A stretch of 64,000 nt of DNA from contig CAVYWO010000020.1 of NCBI GenBank assembly GCA_963772295.1, forward strand, positions 372,001 to 436,000, read 5' to 3'. The translations under genes and the position numbers were made by a program. The stretch comes from AP-15 sp963772295 (GTDB lineage Bacteria; Pseudomonadota; Alphaproteobacteria; ATCC43930; CGMCC-115725). This document shows, in pieces, positions 26,969 to 36,564 of this stretch. The stretch's first letter is position 1. The number at the start of each line of letters is the position of its first letter. The notes under the pieces were generated by a model. That model saw only the letters and a list, made by a program, of their open reading frames with translations. It was not told the origin of the DNA and searched no databases.

Positions 26969-26990
26969 TATACGGATGATAAGTCGAATA
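26969..26990. promoter_or_regulatory. Candidate operator TATACG-N10-CGAATA
   Basis: An imperfect palindrome in the divergent region between mmgE and the alcohol dehydrogenase. It matches, with one arm mismatch and identical spacing, the perfect palindrome at 28471-28492. Confidence 0.45.
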
Positions 26991-27052
26991 TGCGACTATC
27001 CTGCAGGTTTGGGGACGCTTGTCAAGAGCAGGTTTCTTTCGGAGGAAGCACG

Positions 27053-28183
27053 ATGCGGATGACCGCCGCCGTCCTGTACGAGCAAGGCCTGCCGACGCCC
27101 TATTTCGAAAGCAGGCCTTTCGGGATCGAGGATGTGGAACTGGAAGGGCCGGGCAAGGACGAGGTTCTGGTCGAGGTGCGAGCGGCGGGGCTTTGCCATT
27201 CCGACCTGTCGCAAGTGGCGGGTTTAAGGAAGCGCAGGCTGCCGGTGGTCGGCGGACACGAGGGTGCCGGCATCGTCCGCGAGGTCGGGCGCGGCGTGGC
27301 GCGGCCGAAGGCGGGCGATCACGTGGTGATGACCGTAGCGACCGGGTGCGGCCATTGCCGCCCCTGTTCCGAGATCCGGCCGGCGCTTTGCGAGAGCGTC
27401 GGCCTCTCGCGCTCGCAAGGCCTCTTGCCGAACGGCACGCGACGGCTGAGCCGTGACGGCCACCCGGTCTATCACTACAGCGGCGTCTCGTCCTTCGCCC
27501 AGTACGCGGTAACGGTCCCGAACACGCTGATCGGGATCGACCCTGCGATTCCGTTGGATGTCGCGGCGATGTTCGGTTGCGCGGTGGTCACCGGCGCCGG
27601 CTCTGTGTTCAACGCCGCGAAGCTGCGCCCGGGGCGCAACGTCGCCGTCTTCGGGCTCGGGGGTGTCGGGCTCAACGCCGTGATGGCGGCCCGCATCTCC
27701 GGTGCCTCCGAAATCATCGGCATCGACGTCAACGACGGCAAGTTTCCGCTGGCCATGGAACTGGGCTGCACCCGCACGCTGTCGGCCCTCGATCCGAACC
27801 TGGCCGGCGTGGTGAAGGACCTGACGCGCGACGGCGTCGACTTTGCGTTCGAGATCTCCGGCAGCAAGCCGGCAATGGCGTCCGCGATCGCGATCACCCG
27901 CAGGGGCGGCGAGATCGTCTGTGTCGGTCTCGAGGCCTCGACCGAGCTTTATCAGTACGCGCACGCCGCGCTGGTGTCGGAAGAAAAGGTGTTCCGCGGG
28001 TCGCTGATGGGGAGCGGCGTGGCCGAGCGCGACATCCCGCTCTACCTGAAGCTCTATCAGGACGGCAAAATGCCGGTCGACCGGCTGAAGAGCGGTACCA
28101 TCGGCTTCGATCGATTGAACGACAGCCTGGACCTGCTCGATCGCGGCATGGTGGTGCGCCAAATCCTGCTGCCGAACGGTTGA
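27053..28183 (+). CDS. Zinc-dependent alcohol dehydrogenase
   Basis: 376 residues from ATG 27053 after GGAGGAAG. This is a medium-chain dehydrogenase with catalytic zinc ligands Cys48 (LCHSD) and His69-Glu70 (GGHEGAG). Structural zinc cysteines are at 99, 102, 105 and 113 (CGHCRPC......C), and the Rossmann glycine motif is GLGGVGLNAVM. It resembles class III-like/NAD-linked alcohol or aldehyde dehydrogenases. In this cluster it probably oxidises an alcohol intermediate before CoA activation. It is divergent from the mmgE gene and upstream of the MaoC/CoA-transferase/ligase operon. The substrate is unknown. Confidence 0.88.
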   Translation: MRMTAAVLYEQGLPTPYFESRPFGIEDVELEGPGKDEVLVEVRAAGLCHSDLSQVAGLRKRRLPVVGGHEGAGIVREVGRGVARPKAGDHVVMTVATGCGHCRPCSEIRPALCESVGLSRSQGLLPNGTRRLSRDGHPVYHYSGVSSFAQYAVTVPNTLIGIDPAIPLDVAAMFGCAVVTGAGSVFNAAKLRPGRNVAVFGLGGVGLNAVMAARISGASEIIGIDVNDGKFPLAMELGCTRTLSALDPNLAGVVKDLTRDGVDFAFEISGSKPAMASAIAITRRGGEIVCVGLEASTELYQYAHAALVSEEKVFRGSLMGSGVAERDIPLYLKLYQDGKMPVDRLKSGTIGFDRLNDSLDLLDRGMVVRQILLPNG

Positions 28184-28514
28184 TCCATCGACCCGCTGGT
28201 CGATGACCACCCGAAGCGCATAGCGGACATGCGGGCGCGCGCGAGCGGGGTTGCCGCCGGCGGTTCGCGCGTCGGACCTCGTCCGGCCGGGACTCCGACC
28301 AGGTTGAACCGCGAAGCGGCCCCCCTCCCCCCGGCCGGAGCTGGGTGAGGGGGACAGCAGCGCAATGCCAGCGGCGACGGTGCGCGGCCCGGAAAGCCGG
28401 GCCACGGCAAAACCTCCGGCGTCAATACCTCCCTTGACAGGTGCGCGCCGGCAGCCGATGTTAGTTCTCATATACGATCAGTAATTCGTATATAAGACCA
28501 GTCGGAGGGAAGCC
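28184..28514. other. Intergenic region with promoter of the CoA operon
   Basis: 330 bp with no gene. The first 250 bp are GC-rich with simple C-rich runs. The last 45 bp are AT-rich and contain the perfect palindrome at 28470-28493 just before the ribosome site GGAGGGAAG of the next gene. Confidence 0.5.
28470..28493. promoter_or_regulatory. Palindromic candidate operator
   Basis: ATATACGA, eight bases, TCGTATAT: a perfect 8-bp inverted repeat ending 21 bp before the ATG at 28515. This position would block transcription or early elongation if bound by a repressor. The core TATACG-N10-CGTATA recurs at 26969. Confidence 0.6.
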
Positions 28515-29702
28515 ATGCCGGACGCCGCAGGCATCACGACCGAGCTCGCTCGGGGCCGGTTCACCGATGAGATGCTCGAGGAGATGCGTTCGCTGATCGG
28601 CACCGAATTGCGCACCGACGCCTGCGTCAACAACGAGTACGCGACGCGGCTGGCGATCCTCCGGTTCGCCGAAGGCATCGGCGACGACAACCCGTTGTGG
28701 ACCGATCCAGCCTACGCGGCCGCGACGCCGCACCGGACATTGATTGCCCCGCCGAGCTTTATTTTCGCCTGTCTCGCCTCGGTCCAGGTCGGCTGGCGGG
28801 GTCTCGGCGGCTTTCATGCGGACACGACACTGAAGTTCCATCAAACCATCCGCGTCGGCGACCGGATCACGGCGCGGGTCTTCTTCGACGGGTTCGATGG
28901 TCCGACCACGGGCAACTTCGCCGGTCGCCGCATCAAGGACTACATCCGACAGGAATACGATAACCAGGACGACGAACTCGTCGCCGAGTTCGTCTGCTCG
29001 CGCGTCCGGTTCGAGCGTACCGAGGCGCAGAACCGCGCCTCGTCGCGCGCCGTGACGCTGCCGCATCCGTGGACGGAAGCGGAGATCGCCGCGATCGAGG
29101 AAGAAATATTGGCCGAGGCGCCGCGCGGGACCGTGCCGCGCCATTGGGACGACGTCGGGGTCGGCGACGAGATCGACCCCGTCACCAAGGGACCGCTCGG
29201 TCTCACCGACGAGATCGCCTACATCGCCGCCGGTGCGGCGCCGATCCCTCGGGTCGCCGCGCACCGCGTGGCATTGCGGCGGTATCGTCGGCATCCGCGT
29301 TGGGCCTACCGCGACCCGCGGACCTGCGCCCTCGAACCCGTCTATTCCGTCCACTACAACGACTACGCGGCACGGCTCCAGGGCGCGCAGGCCGCCTACG
29401 ACGTCGGCATCCAGCGCACCTGCTGGCAGATCCACTCGCTGACGAACTGGATGGGCGACGCCGGGTTCCTCCAGGCCGCGACCTCTCAGTACCGCTCGCA
29501 CGTCTACCTGTCCGATGTCGTCCGTCTCGGCGGCCGCGTCGCGGCCAAGGAGGTCGACGCCGACGGCAACCATCTGGTGCACCTGACGACATGGGCGCGC
29601 AACCAAAGGGGCCAGGACGTGATGCCGGGCACCGCCGTGATCGCGCTGCCCTCTCGCACCGTGCCCGGCGGCGCCGCTCGGACCATGGAGACGGCACGAT
29701 GA
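28515..29702 (+). CDS. MaoC-like double-hotdog acyl dehydratase
   Basis: 395 residues after GGAGGGAAGCC. The protein has two hotdog-like halves: an N-terminal FAS1-type dehydratase domain (ILRFAEGIGDDNPLWTDPAY, HRTLIAPPSFIFACL) and a C-terminal MaoC half from about residue 205 (WDDVGVGDEIDP.TKGPLGLTDEI). Such proteins hydrate or dehydrate CoA thioesters. The C-terminal half continues to SHVYLSDVVRLGGRVAAKEV, as in complete members. Its stop overlaps the CoA-transferase start (ATGA), indicating an operon. Confidence 0.8.
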   Translation: MPDAAGITTELARGRFTDEMLEEMRSLIGTELRTDACVNNEYATRLAILRFAEGIGDDNPLWTDPAYAAATPHRTLIAPPSFIFACLASVQVGWRGLGGFHADTTLKFHQTIRVGDRITARVFFDGFDGPTTGNFAGRRIKDYIRQEYDNQDDELVAEFVCSRVRFERTEAQNRASSRAVTLPHPWTEAEIAAIEEEILAEAPRGTVPRHWDDVGVGDEIDPVTKGPLGLTDEIAYIAAGAAPIPRVAAHRVALRRYRRHPRWAYRDPRTCALEPVYSVHYNDYAARLQGAQAAYDVGIQRTCWQIHSLTNWMGDAGFLQAATSQYRSHVYLSDVVRLGGRVAAKEVDADGNHLVHLTTWARNQRGQDVMPGTAVIALPSRTVPGGAARTMETAR

Positions 29703-30910
29703 GCTTGCGCGACGATACTCCGGCCGCCCCATTGCCGCTCACCGGCGTGCGCGTCCTCGATCTCGGTCACGTCTTCCAGGGACCTTACGCCAGCTTCCTC
29801 TTGGCCATGGCCGGAGCCGAGGTCATCAAGATCGAGCCGCCGCGCGGCGACATGTCGCGACAGCGTGCGCGCGACGGCGATTATCCGTTCCGCGCCCTCA
29901 ACGGCTGCAAGCGCGGCATCGTGCTGAACCTCAAGACCCAGCGCGGCCGCGAGCTCCTCATCGAGCTTGGCCGCACGGCGGACGTGCTGGTCGAGAACTT
30001 CGCTCCCTCGGTCATGCCGCGGCTCGGCCTCGGACCCGAAACCTTCCGGAAGGTGACCCCCCGCCTGATCTATGCCTCGGCCTCGGGGTTCGGACGGACC
30101 GGCCCCTATGCGGACAAGCTCGCCCTCGACCTGACGATCCAGGCCATGGGCGGGCTCATGAGCACGACCGGCGAGCTCGGAGGGCGGCCGCTCAAAGCGG
30201 GGGTCCCGGTCGCCGACTTCATGTCCGGCGCCCATCTCTACGGGGCGATCGTAACGGCGCTCTATGAACGCGAGCGCACCGGCCGTGGCCGTACCATCGA
30301 GGTGTCGATGCTCGAGGCCACCTTCGCGCCGATGCTTCCGGCCGCCGGACATGCCTACGCCAGCGGCGCCGTGCCGCGGCGGACCGGAAACCGGCACGTC
30401 GCCAACTCCTACGTCCCGTTCGACACGTTCGCGACCGCGGATGGCTGGGTCGCGATCGTCTGCGCCACCGACGAGCACTGGGCGAACCTTGCCGAAGCGA
30501 TGAACCGTCCCGATCTCGGCGCGAACGAGGCGCTGCGTCACCTCGAAGGGCGCGTCGCGCGGATCGACGCGGTGACGGCAGCGGTGGCGGATTGGACGGC
30601 GACCCGCACGCGCGAGGAAATCAGCGCATTGTGCGAGAGGCACCATGTGCCCGCCGCACCGTTGCGGGATGTGAAGGAGGTCCTGGCCGATCCGCACCTG
30701 CACGAGCGCGGCTTCCTGACGGTCCGGCCGACCGACGCCGGCCCGGTCGCGTTGCCGAACAGCCCGATGCGCTACGCGGGATCGGGGTTGCGGCCGATCA
30801 CCCCACCACCGGCGCTCGGCGAGCACACGGACGAGGTGCTGGGCGAGCTGTGCGGCCTCGACGCGGCCACGCTCGCCGGACTTCGCCGCGAAGGCGTGAT
30901 CGGAGCATAG
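29699..30910 (+). CDS. Family III CoA transferase (CaiB/BaiF type)
   Basis: 403 residues. The N-terminal GVRVLDLGHVFQGPYASFLL and GAEVIKIEPPRGD are standard. The catalytic Asp is at 144 in LALDLTIQAMGG, and GRGRTIEVSMLEA lies in the middle. CoA transferases of this class move CoA between carboxylates through an aspartyl-CoA anhydride. The start is set by the 4-bp overlap with the MaoC gene; the long in-frame extension upstream is an artefact of GC-rich DNA. It is followed within 4 bp by the acyl-CoA ligase gene. Confidence 0.9.
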   Translation: MSLRDDTPAAPLPLTGVRVLDLGHVFQGPYASFLLAMAGAEVIKIEPPRGDMSRQRARDGDYPFRALNGCKRGIVLNLKTQRGRELLIELGRTADVLVENFAPSVMPRLGLGPETFRKVTPRLIYASASGFGRTGPYADKLALDLTIQAMGGLMSTTGELGGRPLKAGVPVADFMSGAHLYGAIVTALYERERTGRGRTIEVSMLEATFAPMLPAAGHAYASGAVPRRTGNRHVANSYVPFDTFATADGWVAIVCATDEHWANLAEAMNRPDLGANEALRHLEGRVARIDAVTAAVADWTATRTREEISALCERHHVPAAPLRDVKEVLADPHLHERGFLTVRPTDAGPVALPNSPMRYAGSGLRPITPPPALGEHTDEVLGELCGLDAATLAGLRREGVIGA

Positions 30911-30914
30911 CGTC

Positions 30915-32519
30915 ATGTCGCCGACCGCAGCGTTTTGGGGCAAGGAGATTGCCGTCGAGCAGATCGGCGGCGTGCCTTTCCGGATGTATTCGGACCGGCC
31001 GCGACGGATCGACCGGCTGCTTGCATTCGCCGACTGCTGGAGGGCGCGCCCCTACATCGTGCAGGGCGAGCGCACCGTGACCTTCGCGGGGTTGCGGCGC
31101 GCGAGCGCCGCAAAGGCGCGGCAGCTCCTCGAGATCGGGGTCGAACGCGGCGAACGGGTATTGCTGTTCGGCTGGAACAGCCCCGACTGGATCCTCAATT
31201 TCTGGGCCTGCGTGCGGATCGGCGCAATACCGGTGCTGGGCAATGCCTGGTGGAGCGAAGGCGAGCTCGAGCATGCTCTGAACCTGCTGCGTCCGGTGTT
31301 GGCACTGGCGGACGCGCCGGGCGCCGCCAAGCTTCCCTCAAACTGCCGTCGCGCGCCCTGGGGAGTGGACGAAGGTTCCGCCGGCGTGCCGCCGGCCGAC
31401 CCGCACGGCGCGGCGCCGGCTTCGTTCGACGAGAACGCCCCTGCGGTGATCATCTTCACCTCGGGAACGGCGGGGCGGGCAAAGGCGGTCGTGCTCGCCC
31501 ATCGCGGGCTGCTCGCGACACTGCAGATGCTGCTGCACGTCACGCGCCGGCTGCCGTACCGGACCGACGCAGCGGCCGGTGAGGTCTGCCTGCACACCGG
31601 TCCTTTGTTCCATATCGGCGGCGTTGGCGCGTTGCTGCGCGGCGTCACCGTCGGCAACACGCTGGTGCTGCCGCGCGACCGGTTTGACCCCGCCGAGGCG
31701 CGGCAGCTCATCGAGCGCTACGAGGTGAGTCGCTGGAACGCGGTGCCGACGATGGCGACGCGGCTGCTCGACCACCCCGACATGGGGCGGCGGCACCTCC
31801 GCAGCCTGCGCGCGCTGACCTTGGGCGGCGCGCCCGTCCATGCGGAGCTGCTGCAGCGGGTGCGCGCCGTACTGCCGGACGTCGAGGCGCGGATCGCCAC
31901 CGGCTACGGCCTCAGCGAAAACGGCGGGCAGGCGACTGCGGCATCCGGCGCCGACACCTCCTTGCGGCCCGGCACGAGCGGCCGCCCATTACCCTGCGTC
32001 GAACTCGACATCGCGTCCCGGCCCGGATTGCCGGATGGCGAAATCCGCGTCCGATCGCCAACGCAGATGCTGGGGTATTTCGGCGACGACGAGCAGCCGA
32101 TCGATGGCGACGGATGGCTCCGCACCGGCGATCTCGGACGCATCGACGATGCGGGGCACCTTTGGGTCATCGGGCGTTGCAAGGACATCATCATCAGGGG
32201 CGGCGAGAACATCGCGCCGGCTGCGGTCGAACGCGCGCTGGTGGCGATACCGGGGGTCAGCGACGCGGCGGTGTTCGGCGTTCCGCACCCCGATCTCGGC
32301 GAGGAAGTCGCGGCCGTCGTCGTGGTTATGGCCGAGCTTACGAGCAAGCGGCTCGAAGAGCAGCTGCGCGCAGGCGTGGCATCATTTGCGGTGCCGAGCC
32401 GCTGGCGGCTCCAGATTGAGCCGCTCCCGGTCAACCAAACGGGCAAGGTCGACAAGGCGGCATTGCTTGCCCGACTGCGAGCGGAGCGCGGGGGCGAGGC
32501 CACGAAGACGGCGTCATGA
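30915..32519 (+). CDS. AMP-dependent acyl-CoA ligase
   Basis: 534-residue adenylate-forming enzyme. The phosphate-binding loop reads FTSGTAGRAKAV, the A5 motif is TGYGLSENGG, the A7 motif GWLRTGDLG and A8 KDIIIRGGENIAP. The A10 lysine is in NQTGKVDKAAL. It should activate a carboxylic acid to its CoA thioester, feeding the MaoC and CoA-transferase steps. It is the third gene in the operon. The acid is not identifiable from motifs. Confidence 0.88.
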   Translation: MSPTAAFWGKEIAVEQIGGVPFRMYSDRPRRIDRLLAFADCWRARPYIVQGERTVTFAGLRRASAAKARQLLEIGVERGERVLLFGWNSPDWILNFWACVRIGAIPVLGNAWWSEGELEHALNLLRPVLALADAPGAAKLPSNCRRAPWGVDEGSAGVPPADPHGAAPASFDENAPAVIIFTSGTAGRAKAVVLAHRGLLATLQMLLHVTRRLPYRTDAAAGEVCLHTGPLFHIGGVGALLRGVTVGNTLVLPRDRFDPAEARQLIERYEVSRWNAVPTMATRLLDHPDMGRRHLRSLRALTLGGAPVHAELLQRVRAVLPDVEARIATGYGLSENGGQATAASGADTSLRPGTSGRPLPCVELDIASRPGLPDGEIRVRSPTQMLGYFGDDEQPIDGDGWLRTGDLGRIDDAGHLWVIGRCKDIIIRGGENIAPAAVERALVAIPGVSDAAVFGVPHPDLGEEVAAVVVVMAELTSKRLEEQLRAGVASFAVPSRWRLQIEPLPVNQTGKVDKAALLARLRAERGGEATKTAS

Positions 32520-32613
32520 GGTGCGATGAGAGCGCTGGCGGCTCGGTCGCGTGTTCTGGATCCGGCTTTGAGGGGCGACAGGCAAGGCGGATGCATTGCA
32601 GAGGAAGCTCAGC

Positions 32614-33543
32614 ATGAAGATCGGGTTTATCGGGCTCGGCATGATGGGGCGCGGCATTGCCGCAAACCTGCAAAAGGCCGGGCATGATCTCTTTGTCAAC
32701 GATCTGACGCGACAGGCCGCGTCGCAGCATCTGGCGAACGGCGCGACCTGGGCCGAGACCCCGCGTGCCGTCGCGCAGGCCTCTGATGTCGTGTTCACCT
32801 CGCTGCCGACGCCGGCCGACGTCGAGACTGTTGGGTTGGGCGAGGATGGGCTCGCCGCCGGCTTCCGCCAGGGTGGTGCCTGGTTCGATCTTTCCACCAA
32901 CGCGGTCGATGTCGTGCGGCGGCTGCACGCCACCCTCGCCGCCCAGGGCGTCGATTTTCTCGATGCGCCGGTCAGCGGCGGGCCTGCCGGCGCCAGCAGC
33001 GGTCGGCTCGCGGTCTGGGTCGGCGGCGACAGAACCGCGTTCGATCGCTACCGGGCGGTGCTGGACGCGATGGCCGACCAGGCGCGCCATATCGGTCCGA
33101 TCGGCGCCGGAACCATCGCCAAACTGACGCACAACCTCGCCAGTGCCACGATCAGTACGGTACTGGCCGAAGTGTTCTCGATGGGCGTGAAGGCGGGCGT
33201 CGAGCCGCTCGCGCTGTGGGAGGCGATCCGCCAAGGCGCCACCGGACGGCAACGTACATTTGACCGTCTGGGTCAGCGTTTCCTCGCAGGCCGCTTCGAC
33301 GAACCCAATTTCGCGCTCAGGCTGCTGCAGAAGGACGTTTCGATCGCATTGCAACTCGGCCGCGAGGCAGGCGTCCCGATGCGGTTGTGCAACCTGGTAT
33401 TGCCGGAGATCATCGAGGCGCTGAACCGCGGCTGGGGCGGACGCGACAGCCATTCGATCATGCTGCTGCAGTGGGAGCGCGCGGGCCTTACGCCAGTCTC
33501 CGTGCCGGTCCGGAAGACCAGGGAAGTAGAGGAGAAGAGCTGA
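32614..33543 (+). CDS. 3-hydroxyisobutyrate dehydrogenase-family oxidoreductase
   Basis: 309 residues from ATG 32614 behind GAGGAAGC. The Rossmann start MKIGFIGLGMMGRGIAANLQ and the signature DAPVSGGPAGA place it in the beta-hydroxyacid dehydrogenase family. The catalytic lysine lies in GTIAKLTHNLA, spaced as usual. It reduces or oxidises a hydroxyacid or semialdehyde. It is 94 bp downstream of the ligase and probably belongs to the same pathway. The 18 nt between 32596 and 32614 are excluded because the family begins at MKIGF. Confidence 0.87.
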   Translation: MKIGFIGLGMMGRGIAANLQKAGHDLFVNDLTRQAASQHLANGATWAETPRAVAQASDVVFTSLPTPADVETVGLGEDGLAAGFRQGGAWFDLSTNAVDVVRRLHATLAAQGVDFLDAPVSGGPAGASSGRLAVWVGGDRTAFDRYRAVLDAMADQARHIGPIGAGTIAKLTHNLASATISTVLAEVFSMGVKAGVEPLALWEAIRQGATGRQRTFDRLGQRFLAGRFDEPNFALRLLQKDVSIALQLGREAGVPMRLCNLVLPEIIEALNRGWGGRDSHSIMLLQWERAGLTPVSVPVRKTREVEEKS

Positions 33544-33571
33544 AACGCTGCGGTGATTTCTCATGCCCCGG

Positions 33572-34373
33572 CGGGTGGCCCGCGGCGCCCGGTCAGGTAT
33601 TCACGACGGCAGCGATTTCCTTGCCGACATCCCGCAGCGCCGAGACCTCCCGGCAAAGCCGCAGAAGCGCGTCGGTCGCGTGGCTGGATAGGAGAGTGCT
33701 TACCTGTGCCTGAAACTTGGCACTCAGTTCGTCGTCGGTCATTGGCCTGGCGATGCTGCCGCGCGCGTTCGCGATGTGCGACCGCAGAACCGCGTCGTTG
33801 CCGAGAGTAACCTCCACGACCGCCTCGTCGCACCCGATGTGCGGGTCCGGAACTGCCGTTATCCGCTCCCGCAATGCGGCCACGGCCGGGTCGTCGATGC
33901 AATCCTGCCGCATCTCAGCGAGCCCCGCGCGGCCCCGCAGCAGAGCGGCGGCCATCCAATGGAACAGGCTTACCTGCGCTTCCAACGGCGTGGTCGGTGC
34001 CCGCCGGCTGGTAAGGGTAAGGGCCAGCGGGTGAACCTTCGCCGCGACGTCGGCTATTGCGGCATTGGGCTCCAGGCGCTCGCTGATTTCAAGGCAAGCA
34101 TCGATCGTGGGATGGATGACGATCCCGCACGGGTAAGGCTTGTAGGCGTTGGCGAGGAGTTCGAAATGCCGGCCGAGGCCGTCGTCCGCGCGATCGAGGT
34201 TGCCGCCGCTCGCGAAGATTTCGATAAAACCGTTGCCGGCTTCGAGGGCGTGCTCGGAACAGGTGAACCCCTTGGCGGCCAGCAGTGCCGCGGCAACCCC
34301 GTTGCGTGCGCCGAGACCGGGAACGGCGAGCCCGGCCATCGAGCCATGGGTTGCGCGAAACCCCGAGGCCTGC
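33572..34373 (-). repeat. 802-bp direct repeat, left copy (3' part of mmgE/prpD)
   Basis: Aligns without gaps to 48639-49440 (constant offset of 15,067). Roughly 15 to 20 differences are visible, nearly all in the first 350 bp; the last 450 bp appear identical. With the right copy it brackets the accessory segment of about 14.3 kb. Confidence 0.9.
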
Positions 34374-34396
34374 TCCAGACTTACAATACATATCAA
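33593..34396 (-). pseudogene. 5'-truncated MmgE/PrpD gene
   Basis: About 260 codons corresponding to the C-terminal 57 percent of the intact paralogue at 48660-50054. It includes the YKPYPCGIVIHPTIDA motif and the ending VSALRDVGKEIAAVVNT. The first eight codons (from 34396) come from foreign sequence, after which homology starts exactly at 34373. The N-terminal domain with the DDTH motif is absent, so the product would not work. The remaining protein differs from the intact copy at only a handful of residues near its C-terminus. Confidence 0.9.
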
Positions 34397-34713
34397 CTAT
34401 TTATGGGAATGCGCCAAAGGGCGGCGCCCTTATTTCGATGTTGTGGTGTCAACATGGTGTCCACAATGCCTTACGTTGGCTACGCCGAAACGCGACCGCG
34501 GCGAGCCCGCGCCATCGCGCAGCACGCCTCAATCGAGCCTAGGGATCCAGGTGAGCAACCGCGGTACCGACAGACACCGAGCTTATTTTGTGGGCGCCTG
34601 TCCCTCGCGATAACGTTAGGGCGTCCCGCGGCCCCTGCCGGAGGCCGCTATCTCGCGCCGTCGCTGTTCACGCTGTTGTAACGCTCGCTCTCGCCGCGGA
34701 CTGGCCGACGGTA
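34397..34713. other. Left edge of the accessory segment, no gene
   Basis: About 320 bp between the truncated mmgE and the ParB-like gene. The first 120 bp are AT-richer than the flanks. No open frame is convincing and no inverted repeat or transposase remnant was noticed. Confidence 0.45.
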
Positions 34714-35545
34714 TCATCCCGCGGCCAAGGCCTTCCAGAACGTCCGCGCCGCATCGCACAGGCAATTGCTCGAATCCGAAGCATTTAGCTTCGCAGCGGC
34801 CTCTTCGACCATTTTCTGGAAATCCGATTGGCTGAGCCGTCGATGGACAATGTCGCCGATGATCTCGCAGCCGGAGACGCCACCGCACCGCCGCACGTCG
34901 AAAGCGCCTTCGTGGGCCTCCTCCACTAAAGCATCAATGGCATCCAGATCGCCTTCGCTCCGCTTGATGATCTCCTCCTGTATGCGCTGGGTGAATCCCG
35001 AGATTCGTTCATAGGCCTCGATCGCCTCATCACCGGAAAAGGTGGAGGCCAACCGCGCTAGTGTTCCCACGCCAGCCGGTCCGCTTGCGGTGCTGAGCCG
35101 CTCCCGGAGTTCCTCGGGTAAGGTGAGCAACTGGATGTATTTTCGGACAGTCGAGACCGACCAGGCCAATTCGCGGGCGACGCGCTCATAAGACTGGTAG
35201 CGGTCATAAAGCGCTTTCAGGGCGTGGGCCTTGTCGAGCGGGTGCATATCCGCACAGTGGACGTTTTCGACAAGCGATAAGGCGACGGCATCGGCGTCGC
35301 CCAGATCATCGCGCACTAGGCAGGGAACCGGATCAAGGCCGATTTTTCGGCATGCGAGCAACCGTCGTTGCCCGACGAGCACTTCGAAGTGTCCATCCGA
35401 TGTCGGACGCACGATCGGTGGGGACAGCAGCCCTGCTCGAGGCCAATTCATCGATGCCCGAATCCTCTTGCCCCGCATGCAAATCCTTGCGGGCATTCAA
35501 TGCAGAAACGACGAGCTTATCGAGCGCAACATCAACCTGGCGCAT
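34714..35545 (-). pseudogene. ParB/RepB-type partition protein, frameshifted
   Basis: The ATG at 35545 sits behind ACGGAGGTTACC, a strong ribosome site, and begins MRQVDVALDKLVVSALNARK. Near 35445 the frame changes; the continuation holds AGLLSPPIVRPT..FEVLVGQRRLLACRKIG (ParB nuclease-like box) and LVENVHCADMHPLDKAHAL. An HTH follows (RVARELAWSVSTVRKYIQLL). Across the shift it is about 275 residues. Family members bind DNA for plasmid or chromosome partition or act as nucleases/regulators. It is divergent, 68 bp away, from the 35614 gene. Confidence 0.72.
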
Positions 35546-35613
35546 GGTAACCTCCGTGATCGCTAACGACACCCGGCCATAGCAGATGACCGAAACCGGC
35601 TTTTCGGATATGA

Positions 35614-36564
35614 ATGGCGCTTGTAAAATTTTGGCCGATGCTGACGCTCAGCGCCCTCTGTGCCGATATCGAGGCCTCGGATCGCTATCTCTCGCACCGC
35701 GCGGCGAGAGACTGGTGGACGAAGGGACTATTGCCGCGCCCGCAGCGCCGTGGACTCGGGCGAGGTAGGGGCACCGAGACCTTCTGGACTAATCCTCGGG
35801 TTACTCAACAGGCGCGCGCCGCCTTCGACTTGCTCGCGGCTCGCCCGCGAGCTGAATTTGCCCTCCTCAGTCTCTGGCTTTTAGGATTCCCTGTCAGCCT
35901 GCCCAGCGTCCGGGCCATCTACCGCAAGCTCATCAATCGTCATCTCCAGGTGGTTCACGGGCGCCGCGGGCAACAGCCCGACGACGTCGTCTGGCATTTC
36001 GCAGACAGCTTCGCCCGCCAGACCGCCAAGAGGAGCGCGGTTCCCGCTGAGGCACGGCGATCCCTTGCCTATTTGGCGTACGATTTCCTGGAAGTCTTCT
36101 ACGGGCTCGACAGCGAAGTGGTAAGCCAGGGCCTTGCGAAGCTCTGGGAAAAGGCGGCCCCCTACATAGGCGATGACACATTGCAGAGCAGGGGACTTGC
36201 CGATCTCCACCCGAAGGACAAGGATCTTGCCGCCTGGGCGTACTATTTAAAGGATATGGCTTCACTCAGCGCTCAGCTGAAGACGATAAAGCTGGCGAGC
36301 GACTATGAATTGATACGTGCGCGCCGCTTGGTGCTTTTTATTTTCGGCTATCTCCGCCGCCTCGCATTCGTAACAAGATGCCAAGCCGATTTTGATTTTG
36401 AGGAGTGCGGCCGGCGCCTTCTTGTTGCCCTCGGCCGTCCTGCGATTCCTATTCTCATTGCCGTCCTCCGCAACGACGCCGTCCGGCACAAGATCACCTC
36501 GTCGCTCCTGGGCTTCGTGCAGAAATTACCCCGATCGGAGGAATGGCCCACCCGTCTAGCTTGA
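35614..36564 (+). CDS. Hypothetical protein with MerR-like N-terminus, ParB neighbour
   Basis: 316 residues (or 308 from ATG 35638). Residues about 20-70 (LSHRAARDWWTKGLLPRPQR, then a Gly/Arg loop and FWTNPRVTQQARAAFDLL) look like a MerR-type winged HTH. The rest is mainly helical with no recognised domain. Divergent pairing with a ParB-like gene suggests it helps regulate or maintain a mobile replicon, but this is inference. No toxin motif is visible. Confidence 0.55.
   Translation: MALVKFWPMLTLSALCADIEASDRYLSHRAARDWWTKGLLPRPQRRGLGRGRGTETFWTNPRVTQQARAAFDLLAARPRAEFALLSLWLLGFPVSLPSVRAIYRKLINRHLQVVHGRRGQQPDDVVWHFADSFARQTAKRSAVPAEARRSLAYLAYDFLEVFYGLDSEVVSQGLAKLWEKAAPYIGDDTLQSRGLADLHPKDKDLAAWAYYLKDMASLSAQLKTIKLASDYELIRARRLVLFIFGYLRRLAFVTRCQADFDFEECGRRLLVALGRPAIPILIAVLRNDAVRHKITSSLLGFVQKLPRSEEWPTRLA

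Noticed and set aside
28310..28370. C-rich simple sequence as a regulatory element
   Set aside because: Runs of C/G without symmetry or conservation evidence; probably compositional.
29069..29698. In-frame N-terminal extension of the CoA transferase
   Set aside because: The extension is Arg/Gly-rich shadow of the MaoC gene; the enzyme begins at 29699 with ATGA coupling.
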